This document shows positions 32,873-43,584 of a stretch of DNA of 64,000 bases, one piece after another. The DNA is from Fistulifera solaris. Taxonomy: Eukaryota > Bacillariophyta > Bacillariophyceae > Naviculales > Stauroneidaceae. The notes under the pieces were generated by a model. It did not search any database. It worked only from the letters and a program-made list of their open reading frames with translations, and was not told the origin of the DNA. How positions within the stretch are numbered: the first letter of the stretch is position 1; the number at the start of each line of letters is the position of its first letter. Location: positions 186,001 to 250,000 of the forward strand of contig AP026141.1 of NCBI GenBank assembly GCA_030295235.1, in the 5' to 3' direction. The translations under genes were made by a program, and so were the position numbers.

Positions 32873-33472
32873 AATTTATTTGACGTCGACAGTCAATGGC
32901 TACTTTTGAAAGGCGAACGGACCCGTAAATCCATAATTTTCTTATGGCTCTAGCTGGCACAATGACTAATGACTTTTTCGGCCAATTGTTTCTATAAAGT
33001 AAAAAGTAGATACATGTTCCAAAAACGTAAGCAAAATTTCCGTCTGATCTTCTGTCTCGTTTCTGGCACTCATCTGTGTATGGAACCGAAAGGTACAAAG
33101 CTGTGATGACGTGGGAAGTGTGAGAGTTCCATAAAGTAGGGACTGTTTCTGCCCCTGACATCGACGATGTCGTAAGTGTACACCAAAAGAGTCGTCATAG
33201 CGTTTCATCACAGTGGTGTGGAACATGTTCCACGTACCACACGTACGAGTACCACGTTGCACGTCCGCGTTGCACTGTTGCACTTGGTCAGCGCCTTGAT
33301 TATCCCTATCCCTGTCCCCTATCCCGACGAGATCCACCACCCAAAAAAATTCCGCCTTGCAGCTTGCAGCTTTTGCAGCTTTTCGAAGCGCAAGAGATGA
33401 AACTTTGACATTGTTTTGTGAGTTCTTGACATTCAAGTAAACAAAGAGAAGCGGTATATTTATAAGCTGGTT
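32873..33472. other. divergent promoter region, 600 bp
   Basis: Shared 5' region of the histidine kinase and eIF2D genes. It holds a perfect 16-bp palindrome at 33218-33233 followed by several ACGTAC/GTTGCAC repeats to about 33285. Confidence 0.5.
33218..33233. promoter_or_regulatory. perfect 16-bp palindrome GTGGAACATGTTCCAC
   Basis: GTGGAACATGTTCCAC reads the same on both strands and lies in the divergent promoter between the histidine kinase and eIF2D. Perfect palindromes of this length usually mark binding of a dimeric factor. The GAA and TTC half-sites are four bases apart, not two, so it is not a canonical heat-shock element. Function is inferred from position only. Confidence 0.35.
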
Positions 33473-35496
33473 ATGTTCCATAAAGCAAATTCGAGTATCT
33501 TGAGCAATCCGCGCAAGGATGCTTCCAAAAAGGCCAAGGACGTTCCGCTGCGCAAATCGGATCGCAAAAATCTTCGACTTCGAGCCGCCTCCATGCTGAA
33601 TTGTGACGATGAAAGCCTTTTGGACCTTTGCTTTCTTGAGGGCACTCTGTTTTCGCGTCAAATGCAATTACCAGATGCGAAAGCGACACTTTACTTTCGA
33701 TCTGCTGCCGCAGAGGAGGAGGATACTGCGTGGCCTTATCATTATCATTCTCAATGTATCTGGATTGAGCTGGATTCCAAGACGTTGGTGCCTGGAAATT
33801 CCAACAAACCGGAAATAATACATGTGCCGACAGTGACGTTACTCTCTTTACTTCCTCCTGGCTCCTTGCCAGAAGTTAGAATACACCCCGAAGCTTCCAA
33901 GTTTGTGTGTCGGGGAGCGGATCTGATGAAACCCGGAATACGAGGCTGGCGACCACCGGTCAAACAACAATCACAAGCAATGCTCGCTGTGGCAGTCGCC
34001 GTTAATGGAAACTCGCAACCTCTGGCGGTGGGTCTTTTGGCGCAGGATTTGATGGAAGATTTCATGACGAATGTAAAAACGTCGGGAGTCGGAGTCACGA
34101 TTGTAACGGCTTATGGCGATGATTTGTGGAAGAATCAATTGCCTCCGTCACTGGTCGATTTGAACAGTCTTAGCTTATTTGACGGTGGACATTACGGAAA
34201 TGCTGGCTTTGTGGATGGAAAATTTGTGGCGCCTATCGATTCGTCAGGGACAGACGATGGCACAGATGACGGTGATAGCCAAGCCTCTGTTGAAGAAAAA
34301 GATGAGGAGAAGCGAGCCGAAGAAACTGATGCTGATGTTGCGTCTAACGGAGATTCTCACGAAAAACATGATACGGATGACGAGAACGGCGAAGAAGCTC
34401 AAGATGATCAAGCCTCCCCGACGACATTCTTCACGCGGCTGTTTGTAAAGCATTGAGCATGCTTCAAGCGGAAAAGAAGAAACTCTTACCCATGCGTATG
34501 GCTACTTTTTATGCACAACATGTCATACCGAACCGACAAGAAGGCACTTCCATCGAACTAAAGCGCACCAAATATAAAAAGTTTTCGGCTTACGTGGCGG
34601 AGCAGGTTGAAAATGGACTCCTTTTCGTGGGTGTTTCGCAAGAAGGCACTCGAAAAGACCCAATGGGAATGTTGATTGACTTTGATGTACGACACTCGGC
34701 TATTCAGGACTTTATCGTGTTGCGGAAAGCTTCGGAAGCCAACAAGCCACCTGATACAAAAGACAAGCGTTTGGTGCTAACACATTTGTACTGCATACCG
34801 CATCATTTTCAAGCCTTACTTCGATTGGACTCTGATGCAATCAAAGCGTCAAATGCCACTAGTGATGAGCGAAGAGGGACAGACATGCTAACTTTGAAGG
34901 AAATTCGCTCAATCCTCGACGACTATATCGACCGAGAAAACTTGGTGGATCCGTCGAACCGCAACATGATCGTAATTGATGGTCCGTTAAAAGACGCTTT
35001 GTACAAACAGAAAAAGCAGTCTGATAATGTGACGTCTATTCCTACTCATATACCACGGAAAGATATCATTACCGCGTGGACAGCCAAAATGGAAAGTGCA
35101 TTCGCTTTGGTCGAAGTCCCTGGAAATAAAGTAATTCGCATCGGCAGAGGACAGGCTCCGTGCGTTACGATCGAAGTTTCGAGAAGGCAATCCAACAAGT
35201 TCGCTACTGAAGTGCGTGGATACGAGGAGTTCGGACTGGATGCCGAAACTCTTTGTCACGAAATTTCGCAAAGATTTGCTTGTGCTGCGAAGATCGTAAC
35301 AACGCAAAGCAGTTCCAAGCGTGCGTCGACTGAGCTTCTCATACAGGGAAATCTGGCACAGGAGCTCGAGGCACTGTTAACAGGAGATGTTTCGAAAACG
35401 AAACATGGTGGCGCTAAAGATTCCCCTTATTGTTTGCCGAAAAATTCCATCCAGAAAGTACTTCGCAAAGGCGTACCCGCGAAAGGGAAGAAGTGA
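33473..35496 (+). CDS. EIF2D: translation initiation factor eIF2D (ligatin)
   Basis: Two consecutive frames form one protein of about 674 residues. The N-terminal part (MFHKANSSILSNP...KSDRKNLR) and the PUA region (AVGLLAQDLMEDF, GVGVTIVTAYGDDLW) are typical of eIF2D; after an acidic linker come LHAAVCKALSMLQAEKKKLLP and FYAQHVIP (winged-helix part), a SWIB-like region and the C-terminal SUI1 domain (VIRIGRGQAPCVTIEVSRRQ, FATEVRGYEEFGLD, ELLIQGNL). eIF2D delivers tRNA to the 40S P site without GTP and helps recycle post-termination ribosomes. The frame breaks at CCCC 34416-34419: a fifth C turns SPTTFF into SPDDILHAAV. The short first frame alone would lack the SUI1 domain. Divergent from the histidine kinase. 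Confidence 0.92.
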
Positions 35497-35620
35497 TAAG
35501 CAAGATAGATATAAAGCGTACTTTAGACTTTAACTTGTCATGATGTTCATGGTGCCATTTGATACATTTACATTAGGTTCGACGCTTCATTGTTGTATGG
35601 TTTTGTACAAAAGTACACAT

Positions 35621-36557
35621 TTAGAATTTGTAGACCTGAGATGGGCTGTATCCCATTTCACCCAAAAGACCTGACACTACATCCTTATCTTCCCGCGGCC
35701 CCGTGAGTGCATTGTACATGGGAGGCGGTCCGCAGATCCAAATTTGAAACTTGGAATCATCGGATGGTTGAGGAAAGTACTTTTCGACGAGTTCTCGGTT
35801 AATGTAACCGCGCAAGCCCTTCCATTCGGTACCTTCGGGTTCATCCGACAAAATGTCGATCAGCTCGAAGCGGTCCGGATAATCCTGGGCCCATTTGTGC
35901 AACAGTTCGTAACCGAGAATATCATCCGCTACTTTGCTACCGTAGAGCATGGTGACACGCGGTGTCTTGGACGACTCGTCGCCCAAAATGGCATGGAGTG
36001 CTTGAATGAACGGAGTGATGCCTGTGTATTGAATGCGAAAGGAAAACGAGTTTTGAGCATACATCTTGGCACTTCATAACATAAGTCACAAGTTCTTTCT
36101 TACCCGTGCCTCCGACGAGCATGCAAATGCGGTCGTAATCAAACGGTGCCTGTGTTTTCACATTGAACGGAATGTGTTTGAAAGCGACTTCATCACCCAC
36201 ATTGATGCGAGAGCAAAGATAGTAGGACATGGTTCCAAATTCGGGGCCGTAATCTTTAACGAGTAGATCAAAGCTACCAATCTGCTGGTTAGTGCTAAAT
36301 GGCGTGTACGGCCGCGTCACATCTTGTCCGTCAATGTTGGCGTTGGCCAGAATGCAAGCGCAGGTACTCAAATTGAGCGGTTTGTTTTGGTCGGGAAGTC
36401 CAAAACGGAGCACACACGTCGTCGGTGAAACCTGAGTTCGTTCCAACAGAGGAACCGAGATGAGAGAATCACCGAATTGGCATTCACCGGGCGACACCAG
36501 GGCCTTGACGGGTGGTGCCAAAAGGCTGGAAGGAGTGGAATATTTCGCAGTCGCCAT
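35621..36557 (-). CDS. NADH-cytochrome b5 reductase family protein
   Basis: About 284 residues in two exons; the intron 36022-36103 (82 bp, GTAAGA...CACAG) splits the GGTGITPF motif and joins it exactly. FAD-binding RPYTPF, the lysine/Gly-rich segment GTMSYYLCSRINVGDEV, the NADH site VGGTGITPFIQALHAI and the C-terminal CGPPPMYNAL follow in the order of the ferredoxin-reductase fold. It moves electrons from NADH through FAD to cytochrome b5 or a related haem protein, usually at ER or outer mitochondrial membrane for desaturation or sterol steps. I use ATG 36557 (MATAKYSTP), in good context; an in-frame ATG at 36596 would add 13 residues (MLFSLISTCSRTV) and could supply a short anchor. No frame break. 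Confidence 0.9.
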
Positions 36558-37081
36558 GACAGTTCTACTACAAGTTGATATGAGAGAAAAGAGCATCCAG
36601 TTTTTGGATATTATGGCAAGAATGGAAAGCAAAAGGTGCTTTGTGACCGAATGGTGGAGAGGCATCGGAAACGTTCTGACGTGTTGATGGGAATGGTCTC
36701 CGACTTCTCTCGAACATTCATCGGAATAATCTTTTGCTTTACGCACGACGCACGTTTCGATGGACGAAAAAAGCTCGGAGCAGCACGCGGACGTGAAAAA
36801 AAGTGACAAGAGACAAGAGACAAGAGTCGTCGGCCGAGCGGGCGCGCACTCGAGCCTCTATGTGCGATTCGTGTATCCATCGTACCGGTACTAACACTTT
36901 CCCGCTCATTTTTTTGCTCCGACACACACTCGCTATGGAACTTGTCTTTCATTATTACAGAGGCTCACCTTGGCCTTGGTGTCATTCACAACAGTTTACG
37001 AAGTTAACAAGCGATGATGAGGTGCGAAGCTCACGAGCACAGCAGGAAAGGTCGATGCAGCGATTGCGACACTTGTAAACT
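36558..37081. other. intergenic gap, 524 bp
   Basis: Divergent 5' region of the cytochrome b5 reductase and the hypothetical gene at 37082. Contains a GACAAGAGACAAGAGACAAGAG short tandem run near 36806-36827. An open plus-strand frame ending at 37078 is unconvincing, though an upstream exon of the 37082 gene cannot be excluded. Confidence 0.4.
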
Positions 37082-37606
37082 ATGCGATCCTCCGGAATCT
37101 TGTCGACAAAAGTACAACCATCCGAAATGGAAGAAGCTTCATGGGAAGCACACCGGGCCCAAATGAAACTATCCCCAGACTCCAAGCCATTGATCATAGT
37201 GGGCGCTGGTGACGACACCGACTCCGATGTATCAATGTTGGATATGATATTTAAAGAGAAACTAGTCAACCAGGAGCCGGAGGATGCGATGACAGAGGAG
37301 AAAGAGTTAACGAACAAGGAGCGGATGGTCCAGGTGTTTGAAGTACTAGAGATCGACCAAAAAGTCTTGGAACGGCTTCCCAAAGCGGGATTCAAACTGA
37401 AGAACGCGGATGTGGACAAAAAAGACAGAAACTACTTTAGGGCAAAACAGATTGTCTCGTCGGTAGTCGAACGCTTGTGCGAAGTTGTATGCCCCGGTGA
37501 TGAGCGATTTCGAGCGAAAATGGTCGACCGAAAATGGAAACGAACTACCGGGAAAGCCAAAGATAGCGAACTAATTTCTCTGGAGTCAAAAATTATAACA
37601 CCATAG
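37082..37606 (+). CDS. hypothetical protein, 174 residues
   Basis: An uninterrupted frame from ATG 37082. The protein is hydrophilic: an acidic N-terminal half (GAGDDTDSDVSMLDMIF, PEDAMTEEKELTNKE) and a basic, probably helical C-terminal half (DKKDRNYFRAKQIVSSVVERLCEVVCPGDERF, RKWKRTTGKAKDSE). No signal peptide, membrane helix or motif I recognise. Its last 21 bases overlap the 3' end of the minus-strand gene at 37586-38215. Coding is supported by length and regular composition only. Confidence 0.5.
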   Translation: MRSSGILSTKVQPSEMEEASWEAHRAQMKLSPDSKPLIIVGAGDDTDSDVSMLDMIFKEKLVNQEPEDAMTEEKELTNKERMVQVFEVLEIDQKVLERLPKAGFKLKNADVDKKDRNYFRAKQIVSSVVERLCEVVCPGDERFRAKMVDRKWKRTTGKAKDSELISLESKIITP

Positions 37607-38215
37607 CTTTCTAGTTGCCAGATACAGCGAAAGACATCTATAAATTAATTTAAGAGCTATTGAAAAATTCGCTCGGTCAGGGGAAGCAACAAGGACACAA
37701 AGACCGATAAGCCCCGTCGCTGCAATCACTGGATTATCACCCGAGTTCCATTTCGCATCTTTGAGAATGGGCAAGGCCGGTTCTTTCTTGTTCGAATGTC
37801 CCTTTGCCTTATTTTCTCGCTGCACCAACCAATCCGTAAACAGCCATCTTTCAAACTTCCTCGACGATGATGAGCTTCCTTCCCTACTTATGATAGCTTC
37901 TTCTGCGGAAAGCTCATCCAAATATTGCTTTACAGCTCCACTCCGTTTCGATAGTGCTAGTTTGGTTCGACTCACGGGTACGACCTGTTCTTGCCAAACG
38001 TAGAACGCCAAACCCGAAAGCAATACAATCGAAATCATTCCCATCAGAACAGAACCATCGGGCACAACGGGCTCGAATGTTGTCTGGGCAGCGACATTTT
38101 CTATTGTTTCGCTGGCGGTGAGGAGTGGCGACGTGAATGATGGTAGCGCCAAAGCGGAGGATGGCCCGGAAAGAATGGCTTGGGGCGAGACGACAAAAGC
38201 AGTTGCGGATTGCAT
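37586..38215 (-). CDS. hypothetical membrane protein with plastid-like N-terminus
   Basis: 209 residues from ATG 38215. The N-terminus MQSATAFVVSPQAIL is rich in Ala and Ser with a TAFV motif, in keeping with plastid or thylakoid targeting, but it is not a strong signal peptide. A first membrane helix (SVLMGMISIVLLSGLAFYVWQ, about 55-75) is followed by EQVVPVSRTKLALSKRSGAVKQYLDEL and a second hydrophobic segment (NPVIAATGLIGLCVLVAS, about 157-174). Such two-helix proteins of stramenopile plastids are common, but I do not recognise this one. The C-terminal 30 residues (LIYRCLSLYLATRK) may not be native if a frame error lies near 37680. It overlaps its convergent neighbour by 21 bp. Confidence 0.55.
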   Translation of the reverse strand: MQSATAFVVSPQAILSGPSSALALPSFTSPLLTASETIENVAAQTTFEPVVPDGSVLMGMISIVLLSGLAFYVWQEQVVPVSRTKLALSKRSGAVKQYLDELSAEEAIISREGSSSSSRKFERWLFTDWLVQRENKAKGHSNKKEPALPILKDAKWNSGDNPVIAATGLIGLCVLVASPDRANFSIALKLIYRCLSLYLATRKLWCYNF

Positions 38216-38869
38216 GGAGGGCTGTAACAGAGGTGAAACTACGTTCTAAAGTCGGATCAAAGGCGTAAAAGTTGCATGGTGATGAGAGCGTTCATAATGG
38301 CGTGTAAACGCCATCGTCCTTTGTCTTTTTTCTTTCAAAGGGCGAAAAATCTCTGACTCACAGTTTACTCTATAGCAAAAATAATGTAGTCTTGACAACG
38401 ACTAAAGTATTTTTCACTCCCGGAACTGATCGACGACCTAGTGCCAACACTCAATGGACCTCGCTAAGACGTTATTTCCAACACCTACACGGTTGATCAA
38501 CCACTTCTATTTGTCATTGTATTTCAATTGTTGTAGATCTACTCCCCTACAGGGAGCATGGAAACGAATTAGAAACAAGGCGGAAGCTACTACTCTTTAT
38601 TGTGTGAGTGGTAATGAAACTACGGACTACGGAGTAAGAGATAGTCTAAGTAGCTGAAAGAGCACACCTGGTAATAGAGAGAATCGCAATGATTCCATCG
38701 GCAGTAGATGACATGGCGGTGAATGTTAGAACTAAATTTTATTATTTATCTTTCTAAAATCGTATTGGGTTACGCACGGCACACATCAAAATTCATGACA
38801 AAAGTTGGCGATTCGCAAAAACGAGAAAACTGCGCCCAACTGCCGTATTCGAAAAGCTTGTGAAAAAAG
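38216..38869. other. intergenic gap, 654 bp
   Basis: Five-prime flank of the membrane protein gene and 3' flank of the HSF gene. No repeat, RNA or convincing frame seen. Confidence 0.4.
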
Positions 38870-39885
38870 TTACCAAAAGATGCCCTCGGAAATGAGAACG
38901 GACTCCACTGCCGCCAGACTGCAGTTATCAATGCATTGAAATGTATGTCCTTCAAATTGAGCCAAAGAATGTCCAAACACTCTCTTGGAGAGGGCCGAAG
39001 GGGTGATCAATTTGGGTGCACGGGGCATAGGCTTCAAAACAAAATCAAGCCGACTCGATGACCCGTTCGTGAACGACCTTGGAGAAGCCTGTCGTTTGTT
39101 CTCCGTATTGCCTCGAGCGGATGGGGCGACATGGGTGACTATCGGGGACTCACGCGGTGATACGCGAGCTACCACAGCTGGTGAAGAGGGAGAATTAAAA
39201 CCAATAGGCTGGTCACTCGTCATCCAAGTTTGCAAAGTTGCACGGATGCCGTCGTCCTCCGACGGCGAACTCGAAACAAGAGCCGACATTGGATTATCCT
39301 CCTTACAAAATGGATACACATAAAAATCGGGGTCGTCTTGTGCCCACGGCTTGGGCTCCTGCAACGTGGCTCGGACTCGTGTACGGAGCATAATCTTGGC
39401 CAAGTCGGGACGTCCCATCAAAAACAACTCGTGATAATAGCCGCCGCGGTCGATACCGTCCACCACTCGTTGAAATCCCCACAAATTGAGCTGTCTTTGG
39501 AAACGAAGAGAGCTTGGAGTGTTTGAAAAACCTGATTCATGAAGCAAGCATAATTTGTGAGTTCGATTTACATCCAAAACATGAATTTAGTAGCGTCGTA
39601 ACGAAGAAACGTTTTCTTACCTCGGCAACACGTTCGTCACAAATTGGGCCGGGGAATGCACCATAAAACACCTTCCGTGTACCTGCCACGAAACGATATC
39701 CTCCCATCCTTCTTTCTTGGTTTCTTCCAACATCGCATACAATCGGACCGGAAGGGAACCGCAACACCGCCACGCGGTCCTTTGCATTTGTCGGGCAAAG
39801 TGGCGTGTTCGGCTTTCACTTGATGCAAGTCGACGTTCGCATAATCACGGTAAATGCCGCTAACTTCGTGGACAGACGGGCTCAT
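38870..39885 (-). CDS. heat-shock-factor-type transcription factor
   Basis: About 308 residues from ATG 39885. The HSF DNA-binding domain is split by an intron at 39532-39620 (89 bp, GTAAGA...AATCAG). Before it: VRLYAMLEETKKEGWEDIVSWQVHGRCFMVHSP and QFVTNVLP; after it: RFFKHSKLSSFQRQLNLWGFQR, the recognition helix, then GGYYHELFLMGRPDLAKIM. Two frame breaks interrupt this domain: near 39750-39755 (one base short, before PVRLYAML) and near 39499 (one base extra, inside SSFQRQLNLW). With both corrected, the whole domain reads without a stop. No leucine-zipper oligomerisation region is evident, as in many diatom HSFs. The C-terminal half is Ser/Pro-rich. HSFs form the largest transcription factor family in diatoms; target genes are unknown. 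Confidence 0.87.
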
Positions 39886-40362
39886 GAGTTTTTTTAGAGT
39901 ATCCGATCGGAAAGAAGAAATGAAACGACAAGATATTTTGCGACAAAGATCGAGAATAAAGAATGAAAAAGAAAGGATCGAGGACTATGCTTGATGAATA
40001 AAGGAAGGATGTTTGCTTCCGTTGTCGCTGTTGGAAGTTGGAAATGTTGTCACTGGTTCCGACGTTCGCGTACGTTTCTCTACGTGCGACCGAACCCGAA
40101 AGGAGTCGCCACAGAAATAAATCCGAAAAATCCTTATCAATATCGCATGAAGTGTAGCACCAAAGGTAAGACTGTGGAAAAGAGAGTACCAATCCGTGAA
40201 CTGCAACACTCGAGAACCAACCAAGAACGCAAGAACGAGCAGGACTCAGTACTAACCTTAACCTTATACTATGCCATAGCCCAGAAATTCTCGGCATTCG
40301 TGATCCACGCATCCGTGATCTGTATGCATGCAATCTATCTATTTATATCTATTTATAATAGC

Positions 40363-40730
40363 GCGCTGTGTCCGTGTGTGCGTCACGTAACGTAACGCTG
40401 GTCCCGGGTGTCCGAATCACGGGTTTGACGTTCCTTTTGTTCTTTGTGTTCTTTGCTTTGTTCTCATTCCACATTTCTTTTGTTCTTTATGTTCTTTTCT
40501 TTGTTCTCATTGGTTGTTCTAGAGTGACGTTTCCTTGGTTTTCGAATTTCGAATGCGACGTTTCTGAGTCTTCCGTTTTGCGTTGGTGCTCTTTTTACTT
40601 CCGTTTTGCGTTTGTGCTTTTTCCGCTTTCGTTTCGTTTTGCGTTTGTGCACTTTTTGATAGGCGCTGTGTCCGTGTGTGTGTCACGTAACGTAACGCTG
40701 GTCCCGGGTGTCCGAATCACGGGTGTGACG
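40363..40730. repeat. 68-bp direct repeats 300 bp apart with T-rich spacer
   Basis: The 68-bp segment beginning GCGCTGTGTCCGTGTGTG occurs at 40363-40430 and 40663-40730, exactly 300 bp apart, with two mismatches. The 232-bp spacer consists of TTTTGTTCTTTG-like and CGTTTTGCGTTTGTGC-like repeats. Inside each copy, CCCGGGTGTCCGAATCACGGG has self-complementary ends. It could be a solo element with short terminal repeats or two units of a satellite. Confidence 0.75.
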
Positions 40731-40749
40731 CTATCCCCGGGGATCGAGC

Positions 40750-40816
40750 CCCCGCTTGCGGGAAGGGCGAGAACGAAAAAAAGCCCTGCAGGGGCTAGAC
40801 GCCGAAGGCGGCTAGT
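40750..40816. repeat. GC hairpin cluster ending GGCGGCTAGT
   Basis: Three hairpins in a row: CCCGCTTGCGGG, AGCCCTGCAGGGGCT and CGCCGAAGGCG, ending GGCGGCTAGT as in the hairpin pair at 16413-16450. Shared ending and layout with different stem bases suggest a dispersed family with conserved structure. Confidence 0.55.
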
Positions 40817-40925
40817 GAATGAGAATGAAAGAGGACGAGGTGTCGTTGTAAAGCAATAAATGATTGGCGTTTAGTGCTTCTACGGCCTTCTTTATTATAT
40901 AATAATAGGCTCGACTTGCAACACA

Positions 40926-42285
40926 ATGATATGCATCACATTTAAGAAGCAGCACACCAGGAACAACGCCATCCTGACCTTCCTGACGCTGTTCTTGGCT
41001 CGGGCGCACAGCGTACGACCCACCGTCGCCGTGATCGGCGGCGGAATCGCTGGACTGAGCTGTGCCGAGAAGCTTTCGCAACAATATTTTGATGTCACTG
41101 TATTTGATACGGGTCGACTTCGACCCGGTGGGCGTTAATGCGTCTCGTTGGCCCGGGGATCGACCGAAGGAAGGAGATCCATCGTTGCTTTCTCAATACC
41201 GATTCGACCATGCGGCACAGGCTATCTCCGTTCCGCCGTCCTTTGTAAAATTCCAAAACCAAGTGAAGGAGTGGGAATCGCGGGGTGTACTGCGACAATT
41301 TACAAACGGAAGCGTTTATCAAATAAACGGTGCTCAACCACCAACACCTTTGTCGTCTGACCATCCCTTGTATTTTGCTCCCAACGGCATGAATGCAATT
41401 GCCATGGATCTCGTGGCGAGCCGAAAGTACACTCTTCAGCATGATGTTTGGGTATCTCCGTCGAATGGTGTCAAATGGATCGAGAAGTCACAAAAGTGGA
41501 GGGTACAAGCGAAAGGTGAAGTGAGGGGGTACTTTGACTATTTAATTATTGCACACAACGGGAAATGCGCAGATCGACTCATGTCCAGCTCTCCCGCGAA
41601 GGAAATTCATTCGTTACTGCGAGTCAACTTTGCTCCGAGTGTTCCAGCCAACGGAGGAAATCGAATGACACTGGGCTCTATTTACAGTTTATCGTTTTGC
41701 TTAAAATCACCCTCGATTCTATCCAAAACGTTGCCGGACAGTTTTGTCGCTGGTTTTATTTCCGAAAACGCGGATTTAGGCTTTCTCACGTGTCAGAGTG
41801 GAAAGCTTGCTCAAAGTGACACGGCCCACGAAGTGTGGACCATTCTTTCGACTCCCAAATTTGCCAAGCGCCACAAAGCTCCCCAAGAATTCATGCCCGA
41901 GGAGACGGTCGAAGAAGTTTCCACGCTACTACTGGTGTCCCTGGGAGATCTTTTGAGCATTGCTCCGGAATCACTACTTGCGGAAGTAGTCGACCGTCGA
42001 CTGCAATTATGGGGTGCTGCCATTCCCATGAATGTTTGGCGGAGCAAAGACGAAGGCTTTTTGTACGATTGTAAGCACAAAGTCGGGGTTTGCGGGGACT
42101 GGCTTCTAGTACCTTCGATTGCCGGAGCTTGGACGAGTGGAAGACAGCTGGCCGACTATATGGTCGAGGCAAAGGGCGACCTAAAGAAAGACGTTGGTCT
42201 TCGAGGCCGGTTTGTTCGATCAACAAGCTCTCATCGGTTGGGCATCACTAGCGCCTCAAAAGCCCCCGAATGCATTAAAGCATGA
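40926..42285 (+). CDS. FAD-dependent oxidoreductase, renalase/amine oxidase-like, secreted
   Basis: About 452 residues from ATG 40926. A hydrophobic N-terminal segment (AILTFLTLFLARAHS) acts as a likely signal peptide. Then PTVAVIGGGIAGLSCAEKL (dinucleotide-binding GxGxxG), VTVFDTGRLRPGGR, and after the frame break ASRWPGD, QYRFDHAAQ. Near the C-terminus GVCGDWLLVPSIAGAWTSG matches the second FAD contact (GD motif) of renalase-like flavoproteins. The frame breaks at TT 41135-41136 (one T too many): GGR then continues as NASRWPG. Without correction the first frame ends immediately after the FAD motif. Substrate unknown; the family oxidises dihydronicotinamide isomers or amines. Target compartment (ER, extracellular or plastid) is uncertain, as no clear ASAFAP motif is present. 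Confidence 0.8.
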
Positions 42286-42859
42286 GAAATTGACTCCTCA
42301 TCATCATACGTAGACCCTATCTTCGTTTGAATGTCCATTATTGTTGGAATGAACAGCAGATTACACGATGGTAGCGAAGTCGTTGTCGGGTGGAACAAAG
42401 CCATTCCAGATAGTGTGTTTACCTTAGTTGAGACTGAATAGTCAGCTTGTTGTTTATTCAACGGAAATTTTACCGGGTATCGTGTCCGCATCTCTCGGTG
42501 CCAACTGATGCAATCGTTGCGCCGTTAACTTTCGTGCAAAAAGCTCGTGTCGGCGATCCGATCGTGCTCATGACAAACAAGTAAAGTGTTCCATGTACAA
42601 TGATCACACTATATAATAAAGTACGAAGAATGACTTTTCTATGTGCTTGTTTTCGATTTAGAACAAAGATAAATTGCGGGAAACATGACTACTTCAAAGA
42701 CCTACTCTGTGAACGCGAGCATGTCTCGGACATCTAGCGATGCATGGGATCGGCGATCGCCGACGCAAATCTCTCACTTTTCCTCACTTCGGCCTCTCAC
42801 CATAAAATTATCGATTGATTACGGACCATTGAATTGCTGAAAACGTTCGAGAGCAGAAG
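42286..42859. other. intergenic gap, 574 bp
   Basis: Promoter of the secreted Cys-rich gene. Contains a perfect 14-bp palindrome TCGGCGATCGCCGA at 42750-42763, about 97 bp before the ATG at 42860. Confidence 0.45.
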
Positions 42860-43584
42860 ATGAAGATCGCTAGCATTGCCTTAACTCTTCTTAGCGTTGG
42901 AGTAGCTGCCAAGTCCACAGAGGACCACCTTTCCCCTCTCGATGTCTTGGGTGTGCAACTTCCTCCGCGCGCCCTCCTCTGGAATCGAGAGCTCACTCAC
43001 ACGATTCCCCCAATCATTGCTCCCAAGGACTGTAAATACGAGTTCGAGCATGACTGGGATAAGGGTATTCTTCGGGATAGTGTCTACTGTCCCGACTGGT
43101 GCGGTGCTGGACAAGATTTCACTCTCTCCGTCCAAAGTTCAGTGAGCGACAATTACGACACAGAGACCTTGATCGATTGCAAACTGATTGGTTGCACGAA
43201 TTGTGGTGATGAGCCAGGAGACTGCCCCTGTCCGATACTTAAGTCATTCAACGATGTCTGCAGCATGATGTGCTTTGAAGGAAGTGAGGCTGAGACTGAG
43301 CCATCTCCGGCCCTTCGTTCCAGGATGCCTAGCGACATGCCAAGTTACATGCCCTCCGATGCACCTTCAGATGCCCCAAGGTACGTTGATGTTACTTGAG
43401 CTTTAGAATCTCATTCAATTCTTTATTCTGACTGACACTCTACCAAAATCTTGCCTGTTTAAACAGCGACATGCCTTCTGAAGTATCAGATGGTGTAGTC
43501 GGCAGTCCAGAAGATTGGGTTGAATTCTTCCTTTATTTGTGGGGCACTGCGCAAAAATACTTGGGCAATGGCAATGGAAACTAA
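42860..43584 (+). CDS. secreted Cys-rich protein with short PSD-repeat tail
   Basis: Two exons, 42860-43380 and 43467-43584 (86-bp intron, GTACGT...AACAG), give 212 residues. A clear signal peptide (MKIASIALTLLSVGVAA) leads to a Cys-rich domain: DCKYEFEHDWDKGIL, VYCPDWCGAGQDFTLSV, LIDCKLIGCTNCGDEPGDCPCP and DVCSMMC, about ten cysteines likely forming disulfides. A short tail follows with PSDMPSYMPSDAPSDAPS repeats. The same domain with the same cysteine spacing starts the gene at 47102, so the two are paralogues. PSD/PSDMPSD-type repeats are known in diatom extracellular and wall-associated proteins; Ser and Asp could be phosphorylated or bind Ca2+/silica, but this is inference. No named family recognised. 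Confidence 0.75.

Larger units (their letters stand above)
39886..40925. other. intergenic region with repeats, 1.04 kb
   Basis: Between the HSF and the flavoprotein genes (divergent). Bases 40363-40730 hold a direct repeat pair with a T-rich spacer, and 40750-40816 holds GC hairpins; both are listed separately. The long T-rich open frame 40368-40859 is low-complexity sequence, not a gene. Confidence 0.5.

Noticed and set aside
40368-40859. Plus-strand open frame of 163 codons rich in Phe and Val
   Set aside because: Composed of the direct repeats and T-rich spacer; low complexity without protein features.
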